A stretch of DNA of 64,000 nt, from NCBI GenBank assembly GCA_015345905.1, contig JADDTR010000004.1:1302001-1366000 (forward strand), written 5' to 3'. Position 1 is the first letter of the stretch. Each line of letters opens with the position of its first letter. Shown here in pieces: positions 11,616 through 23,852 of this stretch. The stretch comes from Aotearoamyces nothofagi. Taxonomy: Eukaryota; Ascomycota; Leotiomycetes; Leotiales; Tympanidaceae. Position numbers and translations under genes: made by a program. Under the pieces are notes generated by a model. The model worked only from the letters and a program-made list of their open reading frames with translations. It searched no databases and was not told the origin of the DNA.

Positions 11616-12547
11616 CGTTGAGAATGGGAATGCTGTTCAAATAGGGGGCGCTTGAAATTCCCAAGCGTTTGTCTAGGAAACAGTAAATATACAACCGAAG
11701 TCGTCTGCGTTTATTTATATCTCATTCGTGAATTTGTGATGCAGTAGTTTGATAGTCTACATAAGCAAGATATACCGATTCGATTCACCAAACGTCATCG
11801 CATCCCTCCGCCACAGGTGATCCTCGTTCGCGAGGCTGGGCATTCTCACCATACAATCAATGGGCATTTACGAAAAGAAGAAAAAACACAATTATATCTC
11901 TTCAACAGATCCCTCAATAGATATTTCCTCTTATCTCCTATCAATCAATCATTCCCAACAGACTACAGTCAATTCCTGTACTCTCCACTCCGTATACGGC
12001 ATACCTTCCATGAGATTACAGGGTTCATATCCCTGCATTACAGTTCACCATTCTGTATAGATCCGAACATGAGGCTTTGCACCATATTACAGTTTCAGAT
12101 ATCAACTATTTCAAATAAAGTTCACGGTTAAACCAGTTAACGAAAGAGATTCGTTATATTCATCATCAGGTCTTGTCAACACAATAAGGAAAAAAAACCT
12201 GCAGAAAATGGGTCCGTATCTAACCTTTAATATCCTGGCCAGCCAATACAAGCTGCCCCTTAGAGAAAGAGAAAAGGCCAAGGAAGAAAAGAACGCCAGC
12301 ACTTGGGCCTGCTCCAGCAAGCCTATCATCATATCCATAACTTAGATCCCGTCTGTACTTGAGCATGTCATCATAGAATCGTAAAATGCCTTTTCCTAAA
12401 CAATTAAACATATTCTGTGGACTCGTCTGTTCGTAACCGATCGATGGCCGTGTATTACGATGGAGGCTCCGACCTTAGGTCAAGGTCTTAAGCATCATTC
12501 GTATCGCGCTTGGTTTCGGGCCTAGGATTCCCAATATCAGGCCCTAC
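11616..12547. other. Intergenic region between two minus-strand genes
   Basis: 932 bp, AT-rich in the middle. It holds the GH5 promoter and the 3' flank of the DUF8035 gene. No gene seen. Confidence 0.6.
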
Positions 12548-14139
12548 TCATCGATATTTGCTCGGTACACTGATACTCATCCTACCTTTCTTATCCTTCT
12601 TGACTGTCACTGGCACGCCGCCATCAATCCTCTCCTCTCTTCTCAACTCAGTCCTAGAGTCACTCTCGTAGAGTACTAGCTCACCACTCTCGCGTCCTTC
12701 CTGACGGATTCTATCCGCTCTTCGTAACTCCTTAGTAGCTCTTTTCTCCGCTCGTAGTGCCTCTTTCTCGGCTTCGAGAGCCCTGATCTCGGCACGGATC
12801 GATCGCTCATCTTTCACATGTTGATGTTGGTCTGCAAGCACGAGTGGCCCAATCGGTATTTCATTCGAGCGTTCAACGTATTCGCGGCGATCGGCCTGCA
12901 CGATTAATGGCCCTTGGCTACGTGCTGGGCTCACCTCACGGCGTTCAATCGTCGTCTTCTGAACATACTCCTGTCGGGAGTCTTGGGGCGGTACTTCGAT
13001 GATCTGTGGTACTGGGGGTGGAATATTGAAGGTTTCTTCGGTGCGGCGTTCTTCAACGATCTGGGTCCCATTGCCGCGACCACCAGACATTTCAAACTCT
13101 ATGAGAGGACATGATATTAGACATTGCAACATATGACTTACTTTAAATAGAAACTTACTTTCAGAGTTATATACTTCGCTGAGTTTGATCACCTCATCGA
13201 TATTCTCACGTCCGAGAGCTTTTTGGATGATGATTACTTGGCCCTACGTACGTTAGCTTCGGTGATCAGTTACGTAACAAGGAATTATACCTCTTCTTCG
13301 AATGGATAACCAAGTTCAATAATGGCCTTTTTGTTCACTAGTCGAGCTGGCATTCTGGTCTTTCCACGCTTAGGAAACTCGCTCCTCCTAGAGACTTCGG
13401 TTCCGCTACTACCTGACGAGCTAGAGCTTCTGCTGCGACTACGGCGACGCGTACGGATGATCTCACGTTCACGAACTCTCTCTGGATAAGGTCTGTATAC
13501 GTCGTCGCCGTAAAAGTCCGGCTCGGCGATCTTGATCTCCTCAAAGTCTCGTTCAGCATACCGTCGAGGTGGTGGTCCAAGAGCTCGAGATGGGGGTAGA
13601 GGAGGAGGGCTATACGGGTCTGGGCGATAATCTGCGCGTCTGGCTGGGGGCCCATACTCTTCGCGAGGAAAGCGTGGGAATGGCTTGCGGTCAAAAGTAT
13701 CGAGAGAAGATTGGCGTCTTAGCAGCCCAGGCCTCACGGGTGCGCGTCTAGGTGGTGGAGATGGGCTGTAATATTCTTTCTCCCTCTCTTTCTCTCTCTC
13801 AAAAGTGACAGAACCTCGTCGTGATCTTACCGGTAGTGGATCTCTTGCAAATCGAGGCTCCTCGGGCTCCTCATAGTAGGTTCTCTCGCGGACGCGATCC
13901 TCCTCGTAGCCTCGTCCTGCACCGCTTCGTCTTTCATATATATCGCCCACGGAGCGTTCCCGTATTCTATCAACTCCTGGAGCAAGAGAGATACGTGTAT
14001 CCCTCTCTTCAAAGCGGCCTCGTTCTACTGGAAGGCGGTTACGCTCACGCTCGGTGGTGAATCGCTCGGCGTCCCATCGTTGGCCTCGTCCGCCATATCC
14101 GAGGTCACCAGCGGAAGCGCGATAAGGGTCCCGGTACAT
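12548..14139 (-). CDS. DUF8035-domain protein, Arg/Glu-rich
   Basis: Exons 14139..13291, 13243..13159 and 13098..12548; 494 aa. Function unknown; widespread in filamentous fungi. The N-terminal half is disordered and packed with RER/RS-type and poly-Pro sequence plus a serine-rich run (RSRSRSSSSSGSSG). The conserved domain, MPARLVNKKAIIELGYPFEEE joined to GQVIIIQKALGRENIDEVIKLSEVY, is assembled across the first intron. The C-terminal part contains a charged, probably coiled-coil stretch (RAEIRALEAEKEALRAEKR) and ends in VTVKKDKKGRMSISVPSKYR. The Arg/Ser and Arg/Glu composition hints at nuclear or RNA-related work, but that is inference. Confidence 0.9.
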
Positions 14140-15517
14140 GTTGCAGGCTGCTTAATTGTCTTGCTTGGTATGAATGCCGAGAAACAAAAGTCGAGAGGCT
14201 AGTGCTGAGCTGATAGATGACCCCGCTATTGGGTTTCAAGTCTCGAGGTTGCCAAATGGCTATGATATTGTTGCGCAGTCCTTGATTCGAGTTCCTATAT
14301 CGACAGCTTACTTCGTAAGGAATATAGTGTCAGCCTTTATGGTATGTGAAGAGGTTGGAAGACGGTAATTACAGACTCTGGTTTTGAGGTTGGTGGAGTG
14401 AAAGCTGAAGCAGGCTTGGCTTGATGTCGGGTAGATGACGAGCCAAAACAGGGATCTGGCCTGTCAATTGGGCGTCGGCCGAGTCTCACACGTGATGCCT
14501 CAGAGATTCTGTCGTCAGGAAAACTCTTCCGCAACAAGAATGCGCAGAGTCAATATCGCAGTCAAAAAGGACCGTGGCTAAATATCTGCTCTTGAAATAA
14601 AATATATTCCCAAACATAATATGCGCTGCGAGCTTATTACTGCGGAAAGTTTAAGAATTATATCAACAGCTTCAGTGGTGTTTTCTTTTGGAGTCTAAGC
14701 CCCTCTACGCCTCCTGTGGATGCATAATGACGTCGGGCATCGATCAATGCCCAATCCAAAAAATCCAATTTCCTCTTGGGCAGCTGGGCTTCAGAGACGC
14801 CGAGCAAGACAGTAAACAAACAGTAGACATCGTCTCAGATCATTCAGCTAACAATCCTACTATGAAAGGGTCGGGCCGCCGGGCAACAAGGCCATTGTTC
14901 GCAATAGTGGCGCGGCAACGTCGGTCGGCCGCAATCCCTTTGACGTGTTGGCTCGCGCTATGTGCTACCACGTTAACCTCTGTCAACATAGCCAAGCATT
15001 CACCGTATGAGATCACAAAATAGCTCAAGGGGTCCCCTGAATGCAAACCTACTATGTTGACTTAGGAACAAAGCGCCAGAGGCAAAAAGGAGACGTGGTA
15101 GCTGTTCTGACGCCACCCGAAGTTATGCACTTGCAGTGGATGACTCTGCTAGATGTTAAGGGACTTGCACCTGTAATGGAGTCTAGTTCAAGAAATCTCT
15201 TAGAGCGTCAGATTCATAATCCAATATTCTAGATTAGATTATTGGGTAGTCCGCCCAACAACCTAGTGTTACACATTCCATTGTACTGTACAGTACAGTA
15301 CATACAATCGTCTAGCTTGACAACGAATTCCGGATATCTCCAAACGGAATTTCGGTAATTGCAGGTATACTTTCCAGATACAAGACAAAGTACAAAAGTA
15401 ACAATATTTTATTTCATAAATTGAGGCGGCCGTATATGAATCCAGGTCTTTTCCGAACAGCAATAAATAAGAACTCGTCCACATATCCACAATACAGGTA
15501 CTCGGACACAAGCCCGC
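14140..15517. other. Intergenic region upstream of DUF8035 gene
   Basis: 1378 bp without a convincing gene. Includes the TACTGTACAGTA palindromic run at 15282-15302. Confidence 0.55.
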
Positions 15518-17743
15518 CTATTTTGCACAACAATCCGCCTTGCCACCCACTATAGCCAAAGTACTGGCCTTATCCGTAGCGTCCAAGACGTCGCTCTTGC
15601 TTGCAATCTGGCTCGGAGTCGAGTGATAGCTTGGTGGAACGTCTAATACTGGGTTCTTGGCGAAGAAATGACGAGGGCGCAGAAGTAGAGTCATGGGCTC
15701 TGCTGGCATAATGGGATAGTCTTCGGGAGCTGGGAAATGGGTGATTCCAAAAGTATGCCATAGAACAATGTCGGTATTTTCGATGTTCGCGTCACCGTTG
15801 GCGATCCATTCAGGTAGACCCTTGGATGGCTCGCCGGAGGTTTGAGGCACGTGGCGGCCGGCTGGGAGGATTTGCTCATCATCATCTGGGACAGATTAGT
15901 AATAGATATGCTAAGACGGGAAGTAACATACATTGTGTAACATGAACGGCGTGTCTTGCAAATCCTGCACGCTTCCAAACCAATCCCCCCTCCTTGCACA
16001 TTAGACCTGGCACTTCTCTGCTAACTAGCTTGTAGCTGACCGGCTTGTGACTGTTTGTATTGAGTTTGTTGGTATTGGCAATATCCCACGTCCTTGAAGT
16101 GGCACCGTTATAGTCGCTAATTGACTCCTTCACGGTGCTATACTTGGTCTTGTTGGCGTAGAATGCATTTCCATAGAAGTTTTCGGCGCTGCCAACTTCT
16201 CCTGCTCCACGTGCAGCATCGACTTGGAAGACTGTATTATTAGGGCCATCAATATTGGGGTCAATTCGAAGACAGAACAGATGCTGGTGGTTATGTGCGT
16301 TGACACCTGGGTAGACCTCTGTTCCCCAGCCCTTGGTATCCTCACCAGGGTTCATGGCATAAGTGTTTAAGATGCCCGTCAGCTTAATTTCGAGTTGAAT
16401 GGTACCATCTTGGTGGAATATCCAATATATGCAGTATTCGTAGTTTGCAGCTGTGAAAATGTGTGAAACGATGAGCTTGCGGCCACGAGTGACGATGGTA
16501 GAGCCATCACGGAAATCGGTGTGCTTGAATAAGATGCCCGCATCTTCTTCATGTATGCAGATAGCGTTCTTAATGGTGGTGCTCTCTCCTGCACGATTGG
16601 AAAAGGCAGCATCCATATAATGAATGGCACCCTTACAATCGCAGCCAAGAGAAAGACTGTTGGTCATATAACCCCCTCCATATTCACCGAGATCAAAAGC
16701 ATGCTTTCTTTGATGCGGGTGCTCTGGATTTCCGTATGGAACCACCATTTCGGCGAGTGAAAGTCTATAAAAGACACCTCTCTCGTTTCCTTTGTCGTTG
16801 AATGTGATGTTGTTCAAAACAATACCCTCCTTGTAATTGAACCCGACATGAAACTTCCAATTCTGCCACTCGAGAGTACGTCCATCTACCTTGAAAGAAA
16901 CACCTTCCGGTTGTGTGATGTTGATTGGTTTTATATTTTTTCGGTATCCCCCCTCCTTCTCGACGGAGGCTGCATTATAGTTATTCGGTGGCGCTTTGCT
17001 CAGTGGTCTTCGAATCTTGGGAATATCGATATCAATGATTTCTTGTGTATCAGCGTTGAAAATGGGACAGAAATCAAGAGGGAATGTATATTGGCTGTCG
17101 TCCACATGTGGCCGGTAATACATCAGGGCTTGTTGTAATCGAATGCCATTGCCGTATCTTTCATCGTAGCCGATGGTCCAGGCTAGATACGCGCCTGATT
17201 AGAAGAAGGCCAAAGAATTTGGATTCATACAACTTACGATCACAATAAACTTTGTGCATGTCCTCTTTTGGAACCCCACTCAGCACGCATTGTTCGATGA
17301 CTTTAGGATCTGTTCGTACAACATGCTCTACAATCTGCAAATCTTCCATAGTGATCTGCGGCAATTAGCAATTGAATTCTAGATTGCAATTTGCTTTGCC
17401 GACTCACAAGTGGCTGGACGCCCTCAATCTGCTCCCATTTGAGGATTTTGCCTTCAGCCAAGCTTACGAGGCCATCATAAACCTTGCTGCCCTTCCCAAG
17501 AGCTACGATGTCTGCAACTCTAGCCGGTCTCGGGGTGTGGCCTGGGTCCGCGAGCCACTTTAGCATCTCCTTCTTACGAGGCTCCCGTAGGAAGACGGCA
17601 TTGTATGCCACTTGGCCCTTCTCCTTTCGGACAATCGCAACTGCTTGTTCTATTTCGGCATTGGAGAGAGGATCAAATGGATGAGGAAGGGGTGTACTGC
17701 CGGTGACATGCTGGGCCATCGACTTCAGTCTATCGAGAGCCAT
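15518..17743 (-). CDS. Copper-containing primary amine oxidase
   Basis: Exons 17743..17408, 17355..17238, 17182..15932 and 15885..15518; 690 aa, normal for the family. Oxidatively deaminates primary amines to aldehyde, ammonia and H2O2. Seen: Y399 in TAANYEYCIYW, the tyrosine that self-converts to topaquinone (NYE/D motif); the catalytic-base aspartate block YMDAAFSNRAGEST; copper ligands H-x-H in NAHNHQHLF and the late histidine in WHTFGITHFPAPEDYP; and CDPWTIGYDERYG created by splicing. The chosen start gives MALDRLKSMAQ; residues upstream have no ATG. No signal peptide; the end (CCAK) is not a classical peroxisomal SKL, so location is uncertain. It is divergent from the CYP505 gene. Confidence 0.96.
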
Positions 17744-20104
17744 TTTTCTCGCTGAAATGGGCTGTAGGCGTGTTCCTGTTTGCGTAGAATGGTGCACCGA
17801 AAATATTTTCAAACAGGTGTAATGGCTGCTCTGGAAATGATTGCGGGAGTCTTGGATATATATACGAATAGCCTCAGGATCCTGACCGGATCTAATATAT
17901 CAATCGGGTCAAAGCAGTAATTGTATGAACAGTAATGTCATGAGTAACATCTTTGCTAATCCCCGCTCCTCTTTCAGTTATCGGCCATGATCCCCGACCG
18001 TACGGAAGTATGGAGGGGTAGGTAGGTTGGCATGGCGTACCGGCACGACCGCAGTCGACAATACTTCACGCGGGGATAGACCATTGCTGATAGGGCGATA
18101 AGATAGAATTGGAGGTGCGGGCGCGAATACGGCGGATACTTTTCCCGAAGGTGGTCTAGCCTGCGGATGTTGTGTCCTTTTTGGAAAAGAAGCTGCGGAT
18201 ACTGAAGACTATCTAAACCGGCTATCTAGGCAAATGAGAACGGGTATTTGATAAGAGTATCGGGTAATTGACGGATACTCGATAAGCAAGCCGCTGGCTA
18301 GCAGTAACCAGACACACCTTTGATGTTTGAGGCGGCAACGCGATATGAGCAAGGCCAATAGGAACACCGATTAAAAAGGGAATGTATGGGAAATGCAATG
18401 GAGGTGTCATCTGAGGTGAAGAATTCTAGCTGTGAGCGGGCAATAATAGCATAGAAGTTAATGATAGAGTATCTGCCCGAGATATCTTTCTGGGCTTTCA
18501 AAGTTGCTACACTGTTGAAAGACGTAGGCCTTCTAAGCGTCAAGATTAAGATGTATTGAAGGAGCCATATGCTGTATATGAAATGTAACCGATGGCTGTC
18601 CCAGTTGTAGTACCCGCCAAGTAACTCCAGCCTCTTGAAAGGTCATGTGACGATGCGCAGCATCTTTTCGCGAACTCGCAGATCCGGATTGTTTCGAGAT
18701 TTCCCCTGTAGGGCTGAACGCAAGCTAATAATATTCTTTCAACATGGAGCCTGGAGAGCCGCGATATCGATGCACATCGTCTAGACAGAAGGGATTTCCG
18801 TCAAATTCTCTCGCTTGCGGAAGACACTGTTATTCGAATTGGCAGCCTCGGCGTCCTCATCAGTGGCATTCTTTGCAGCTGCTTCTATTGCGATTTCTTG
18901 AACAGCTTAAACAAGGCAATACAGCAAAAATGCCAGGTGCGTAAAACCATAACATTAGATATAAGTCAGCCATTACTGGCTGGGCCATGAAGCTTCCATT
19001 TTGGACTTCAAAATATGTGTAGAGTAGTTCGAGTGCTTTTGCATATCTAGATCTGTATGGTATAAGATCTGGTAGGATCATTTATTAGTATATCTTAGTG
19101 ATCAAAGAGAAAAGAAAGGACATGGCCAGGTAATGTCACGTGATGCCACGTCTTGAATTCTCCAGATTGAAGTTCAAGATGACAGAGATAGCAGCATTGT
19201 AGGGCTTGGCTTAATCGACAATGCGTGCGCTGCTGCCACAGTAACAAGAATCAATTAACACTTGAAATCTCACTCGCCATATTATGAGTTTATAACACAT
19301 GTACCGATAGAGCCGCTTGATATAAGCCGAGCTTGTGTGATTGTACTGGATGTATCGAAGGACGAAGCAACTCCACTTGACGGAGATAAGTTGCCTCTTG
19401 AAAGAAACGGTTGGGATATAAAGTGACCAGGGATATCATCAGTCTCCTGCAGGTGCTACTGTCAAAGTACAGTACTGTGTACCGCCTTGCCCGAACGCGC
19501 AATTCACTCGCAACCTCGGCACCCGAGGCTGTCAAGAGTTTTCTTATCCTTGCTGTTATATGGGGAGTTTCGGTTCGGTGATGCATGATGCATGGGGTCC
19601 CCGAGGCGGCTTCGCTGGCCGTCATCCCAGTGGGCGCGGCGGAGGTCAGTTGGGCCGCTCCCGTCAGCGGTCGGTATGTCGGCGCCAAATGGCCGGTCTC
19701 AGGGGTCGAGTTAAGGAAGGCGGCGAGAAGTGCTGTAGATACAGTAGCTGCGGAGCCATCGTCATACAGGGAGCGCTAGCCTCTAACACATGCACACAGG
19801 CATACGAGGTATGAAACCTCCAAATCATCGTCATATACTTGTTTCATCTTGCGGCCGTCCCGAACCGCCAAGAGGTCGCTTCGGCATGTACAGGATGTAC
19901 CGACGTGGCGCTACTTTAAATGCGTAATCTGCCACCCTGGGATGGCTTCCCAGCAATGCCGCCCATTGCTATTGCATTGCATGATATAAACCCGTTCAAT
20001 AACGTCCTTTGACTTCGGTTCTTCTCAATTGACTCTGCTGTAGCACTGTACTCATTAGCCCGGCGCATATTTTCATCTATACTAGCACTAGGCCCTACGC
20101 ACAT
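17744..20104. other. Divergent intergenic region, amine oxidase / CYP505
   Basis: 2361 bp between the two start codons. It holds a TATA-like run for the amine oxidase and no intact gene. A stop-free, coding-looking stretch at about 18745-18930 (see rejected items) might be a gene relic. Confidence 0.55.
17857..17864 (-). promoter_or_regulatory. TATA-like element of the amine oxidase gene
   Basis: TATATATA about 115 bp before the ATG at 17743. Position is plausible for a fungal TATA box; no other core signal was found. Confidence 0.35.
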
Positions 20105-23100
20105 ATGTCAAACCCAGTGACTGCTTTCTATCGAGACGTCTTCGAGGCAGCCTCAGAAGACTTTACCTCGTTGGATGCTGATGCAGTAATGGCGCCTCCC
20201 AATCATGTTCCCATACCTAGCCCACCCGGTCTGCCGCTGCTGGGGAACATCAGTGACCTAGATCCGCAAAATAGTATGGCAAGCTTGGGTCGTCTGGCAG
20301 ATACCTATGGTAGATAATCCTTCCAGCTTGCTTCCAATGCCTCTTCTATATAGACGCTAATACTGCGTGGCAAGGCGAGATCTACAAACTGAATCTCGGC
20401 GGCTCCGATAAAATATTCATCTCTTCTTGGGCCCTCCTCAACGAAGTTTGTGATGAAAAGCGGTTCACGAAAGCCGTGTCAGGCGCCCTGGAGCAAATCC
20501 GAAATGGCGTGGAGGACGGCCTATTCACGGCATATCCAGGAGAACATAACTGGGAAGTGGCGCACAGGACACTGATGCCGGCGTTTGGTCCGTTGTCCAT
20601 ACGCTCCATGTTCGACGAGATGCATGATATTGCTTCTCAGCTCGTGGTCAAATGGGCTAGGTTTGGTCCAACGGAGAGGATCGATGTCACTAGCGATTTC
20701 ACGAGGTTGACACTAGATTCTATCGCATTGTGTGCTATGGATACCCGATTCAACAGTTATTATAGAGACGAGATGCATCCATTCGTCACCTCAATGGTGG
20801 GGCTCTTGCAGGAGTCTGGAGCTAGATCACGGCGACCTACTTTTGCGAACAACTATATTATGCGTTCTGCTCAGCAAAAGTATGATTCGGACATCGCGCT
20901 TCTGAAAAAGGTTGCAACTGAGGTCGTAGCTGAGCGAAAAATGCATCCCTCAGATAAAAAGGACCTACTCAATGCCATGATACTAGGACGAGATCCGAAG
21001 ACCGGTGAGGGTCTTACAGAGGCCAGCATTCTGAATAACATGATCACTTTCTTAATTGCGGGTATGATTATCACCATCAAAATGTATTCAGCTAATAACA
21101 GGAACAGGTCACGAAACAACTTCAGGTTTATTGTCGTTCCTCTTCTACTATCTTATCAAGAATCCCGAAGTCTACCAAAAAGCACAACATGAAGTAGACC
21201 AAGTAGTAGGGACGGGTCCAATTACTGTGGATCATATGAGTCAACTTCACTACTTGAGCGCATGTCTTCGTGAGACACTTAGACTGAACCCAACCGCACC
21301 AGCATTTTCTCTCCAGCCCCTACCAGATACTACGGAAGACCCCATAGTTATTGGCGGAAAGTATGAAATCAAGAAGGGGCAAGCAATTCTTGCAGTACTA
21401 CCCAAGATTCATAGAGATCCTGCAGTATATGGAGAAGACGCAGAGATATTTAAGCCAGAACGGATGTTAGACGAGGAGTTTGCAAAACTGCCAAACAATG
21501 CATGGAAGCCTTTTGGTAATGGTGTTCGAGGATGCATCGGCCGTCCATTTGCATGGCAAGAAGCACTTCTTTCTACCGCTTTACTCCTACAGAACTTCAA
21601 CTTCCGCATGGATGACCCAAGTTACACTCTAGCTATCCACCAGACTCTTACTCTGAAGCCGAAAAACTTTTACATGCATGCTACACTCAGAGATCATATC
21701 GACCCTATCTACCTCGAGAAACGGCTTCATGTCGATCCATCGACAGAGGGCAAGCTTTCAGAGAAAGAAAAGAATATTGAAGCTTCCTTGATTGGGGGGA
21801 AGAAGGAGCGAATGACTATCCTCTATGGCTCAAACTCTGGTACTTGTGAAGCTTTGGCTCAGAACCTAGCAAGAGCTGCCAGCTCTAGGGGTTTTCAAGT
21901 AAAAGTGGATCCATTGGATACGGCAGTCGAAAAGGTGCCGAAGGGAGAGCCAGTTGTCTTGATCAGTTCGAGTTACGAGGGTCAACCTCCTGACAACGCG
22001 GCTCACTTTGTGGCTTGGTTGGCAAACCTGCAGAGCAATAAAGCGTTAGAAGGCGTCAAATATGCAGTCTATGGTTGTGGAAATCATGACTGGGTGTCAA
22101 CGTTCCACAAAGTCCCAAAAGACCTGGACGCAGGGCTCACTGATAATGGTGCTACACGTCTCGTGGAAGCTGGATTCGGCGACGTTGCAGATGGAGATAT
22201 CTTTAACGATTTTGATAAGTGGCAAGACGAGGTATTTTGGCCAGCATTCGGTGCATCGCCGGAAGGCGTAGAGGATGAGGGGGACTTAGACATAGACATT
22301 GATACGTCTTCCCGACCGACAACGCTTCGTCAAGACGTTAAAGAGGCGATAATCATTAGCAATGACCTGATCACTGCACCTGAAGCGCCCGAGAAGCGTC
22401 ACATTGTCCTGAAACTTCCTACTAGTATGGCTTACAAGGCTGGAGACTATTTAGCCGTACTGCCAATTAATCCTACCAAGACTATCCGGAGAGTTCTGAA
22501 GCGTTTTGCACTTCCATGGGATTCGATGTTGTTTATCAAGACTGGGACAAATACAACATTGCCGACTGGCCATCAGATATCTGCGATGGATGTTCTTGGC
22601 TCATACGTTGAGCTAAGTCAGCCAGCTACGCGGAAGAATATCCAGAAAATAGCTGCCAGTATTGCTGATGAAGCTGAACACGACAAAGTGCTTCGTCTTG
22701 CGGGTCCGGACTTCGAGGCTGAAGTCGGTCAGAAGCGTCTTTCTCCTCTCGACATCCTGGAAGCATATCCTTCCGCTGCTTTGCCCCTCTCAGCTTACCT
22801 TGCCATGTTACCTCCTATGCGTATCCGGCAATACTCAATCTCTTCTTCACCATTGGCTGACCCAACGACGGCATCTATTACATGGTCAGTCCTTGACACT
22901 CCATCCATTGCGGGTGGAAAACGCTTTCTTGGAGTTGCATCCAATTACCTCTCAAGTGTCGAAGCAGGTGATAGAATTCATGTGACTGTCAAGCCTTCTC
23001 ATAGAAACTTCCATCCACCTCCAGACATTGAAGGTACACCAGTGATCATGTTGTGCGCTGGAACCGGTATTGCTCCATTCAGAGGATTCGTACAAGAGCG

Positions 23101-23509
23101 CGCTTTACAAAAGGCAGCTGGCCGTATTCTCGCACCAGCTTATCTCTTTATTGGCTGCGCACACCCTGACAGAGATCGCTTGTTCGGCCAAGAACTCGAC
23201 GAGTGGGTTGCGGAGGGCGTCGTGAATGTCTATTACGCCCACAGCAAAGCCAAGGAATTGACCCATGGCTGTGCACATGTGCAGGATCGCTTGTGGGAGG
23301 CGAGGGAGGAGATGAAGAAGGTCTTTGAGCAGGGTGCAAAGATCTATATCTGTGGAAGTGCGAGGGTAGGGGAGGGGGTTGCGGATACCATCAAGAAGAT
23401 CTACAAAGAAGCTACAGAGGCGGCTGGGAAGCCAAAGACGCATGAACAGATCGAGGAGTGGTTTGCGGGCATCAAGACAGATCGATATGCGTCGGACGTG
23501 TTTGTTTAG
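20105..23509 (+). CDS. CYP505: Self-sufficient cytochrome P450-reductase fusion (CYP505, P450foxy type)
   Basis: Exons 20105..20309, 20375..21061 and 21108..23509; 1097 aa. A fused P450 and NADPH-P450 reductase; known relatives hydroxylate fatty acids at subterminal positions. Seen in order: proline-rich PSPPGLPLLGN, oxygen-binding AGHETTS (built across the 46-bp second intron), ExxR in CLRETLRLNP, haem loop FGNGVRGCIGR with C440; FMN domain starting ILYGSNSGTCEALAQ; FAD-binding RQYSISSSP; NADPH-binding LCAGTGIAPFRGFVQER; and CGSARVGEGV near the end. No membrane anchor, as in soluble CYP505s. Every domain looks intact. Converges on the repeat-bearing bZIP gene. Confidence 0.97.
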
Positions 23510-23852
23510 CGACGAAGTGAAGAGACTTGAATAATAGGAGCAGTTGGAACCAGGAGCAGATCTTCCTACGAAGTAACGAATGGACAGTTTTAAACGAAGA
23601 ATTACATTTAATCTAATAATGCTACCGGCTAATTACCCATGTATTGAAACCCGCCCTACCGAACCTTTTCGCCGTACCAGACCTTTTCGCCGTGCCAGAC
23701 CTTTTCGCCGTGCCGAACCTTTTCGCCCTCCAGAACCTCTTCGCCGTGCCGAACCTTTTCGCCGTGCCGAACCTTTTCGCTGTACCAGAACCTCTTCGCC
23801 CTCCAGAACCTCTTCGCCGTACCAGACCTCTCCGCCGTGCAGAGCCTGTTCG
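23510..23852. other. Convergent intergenic gap filled by an 18-bp minisatellite
   Basis: 343 bp between the CYP505 stop and the bZIP stop; most of it is the repeat array listed next. Confidence 0.7.
23641..23850. repeat. 18-bp minisatellite, about 12 imperfect units
   Basis: Units resemble GAACCTTTTCGCCGTGCC with substitutions only, so the period stays at 18 bp and no frame is lost. Read on the minus strand it gives RFGTAK-like hexapeptides in the same frame as the adjacent bZIP protein, just beyond its stop codon. Confidence 0.85.

Noticed and set aside
18745-18930. Coding-looking frame (RDIDAHRLDRRDFRQILSLAE, then EDTVIRIGSLGVLISGILC)
   Set aside because: No start codon in frame, no clear partner exons and stops on both sides. 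At most a gene relic; not listed as a gene.
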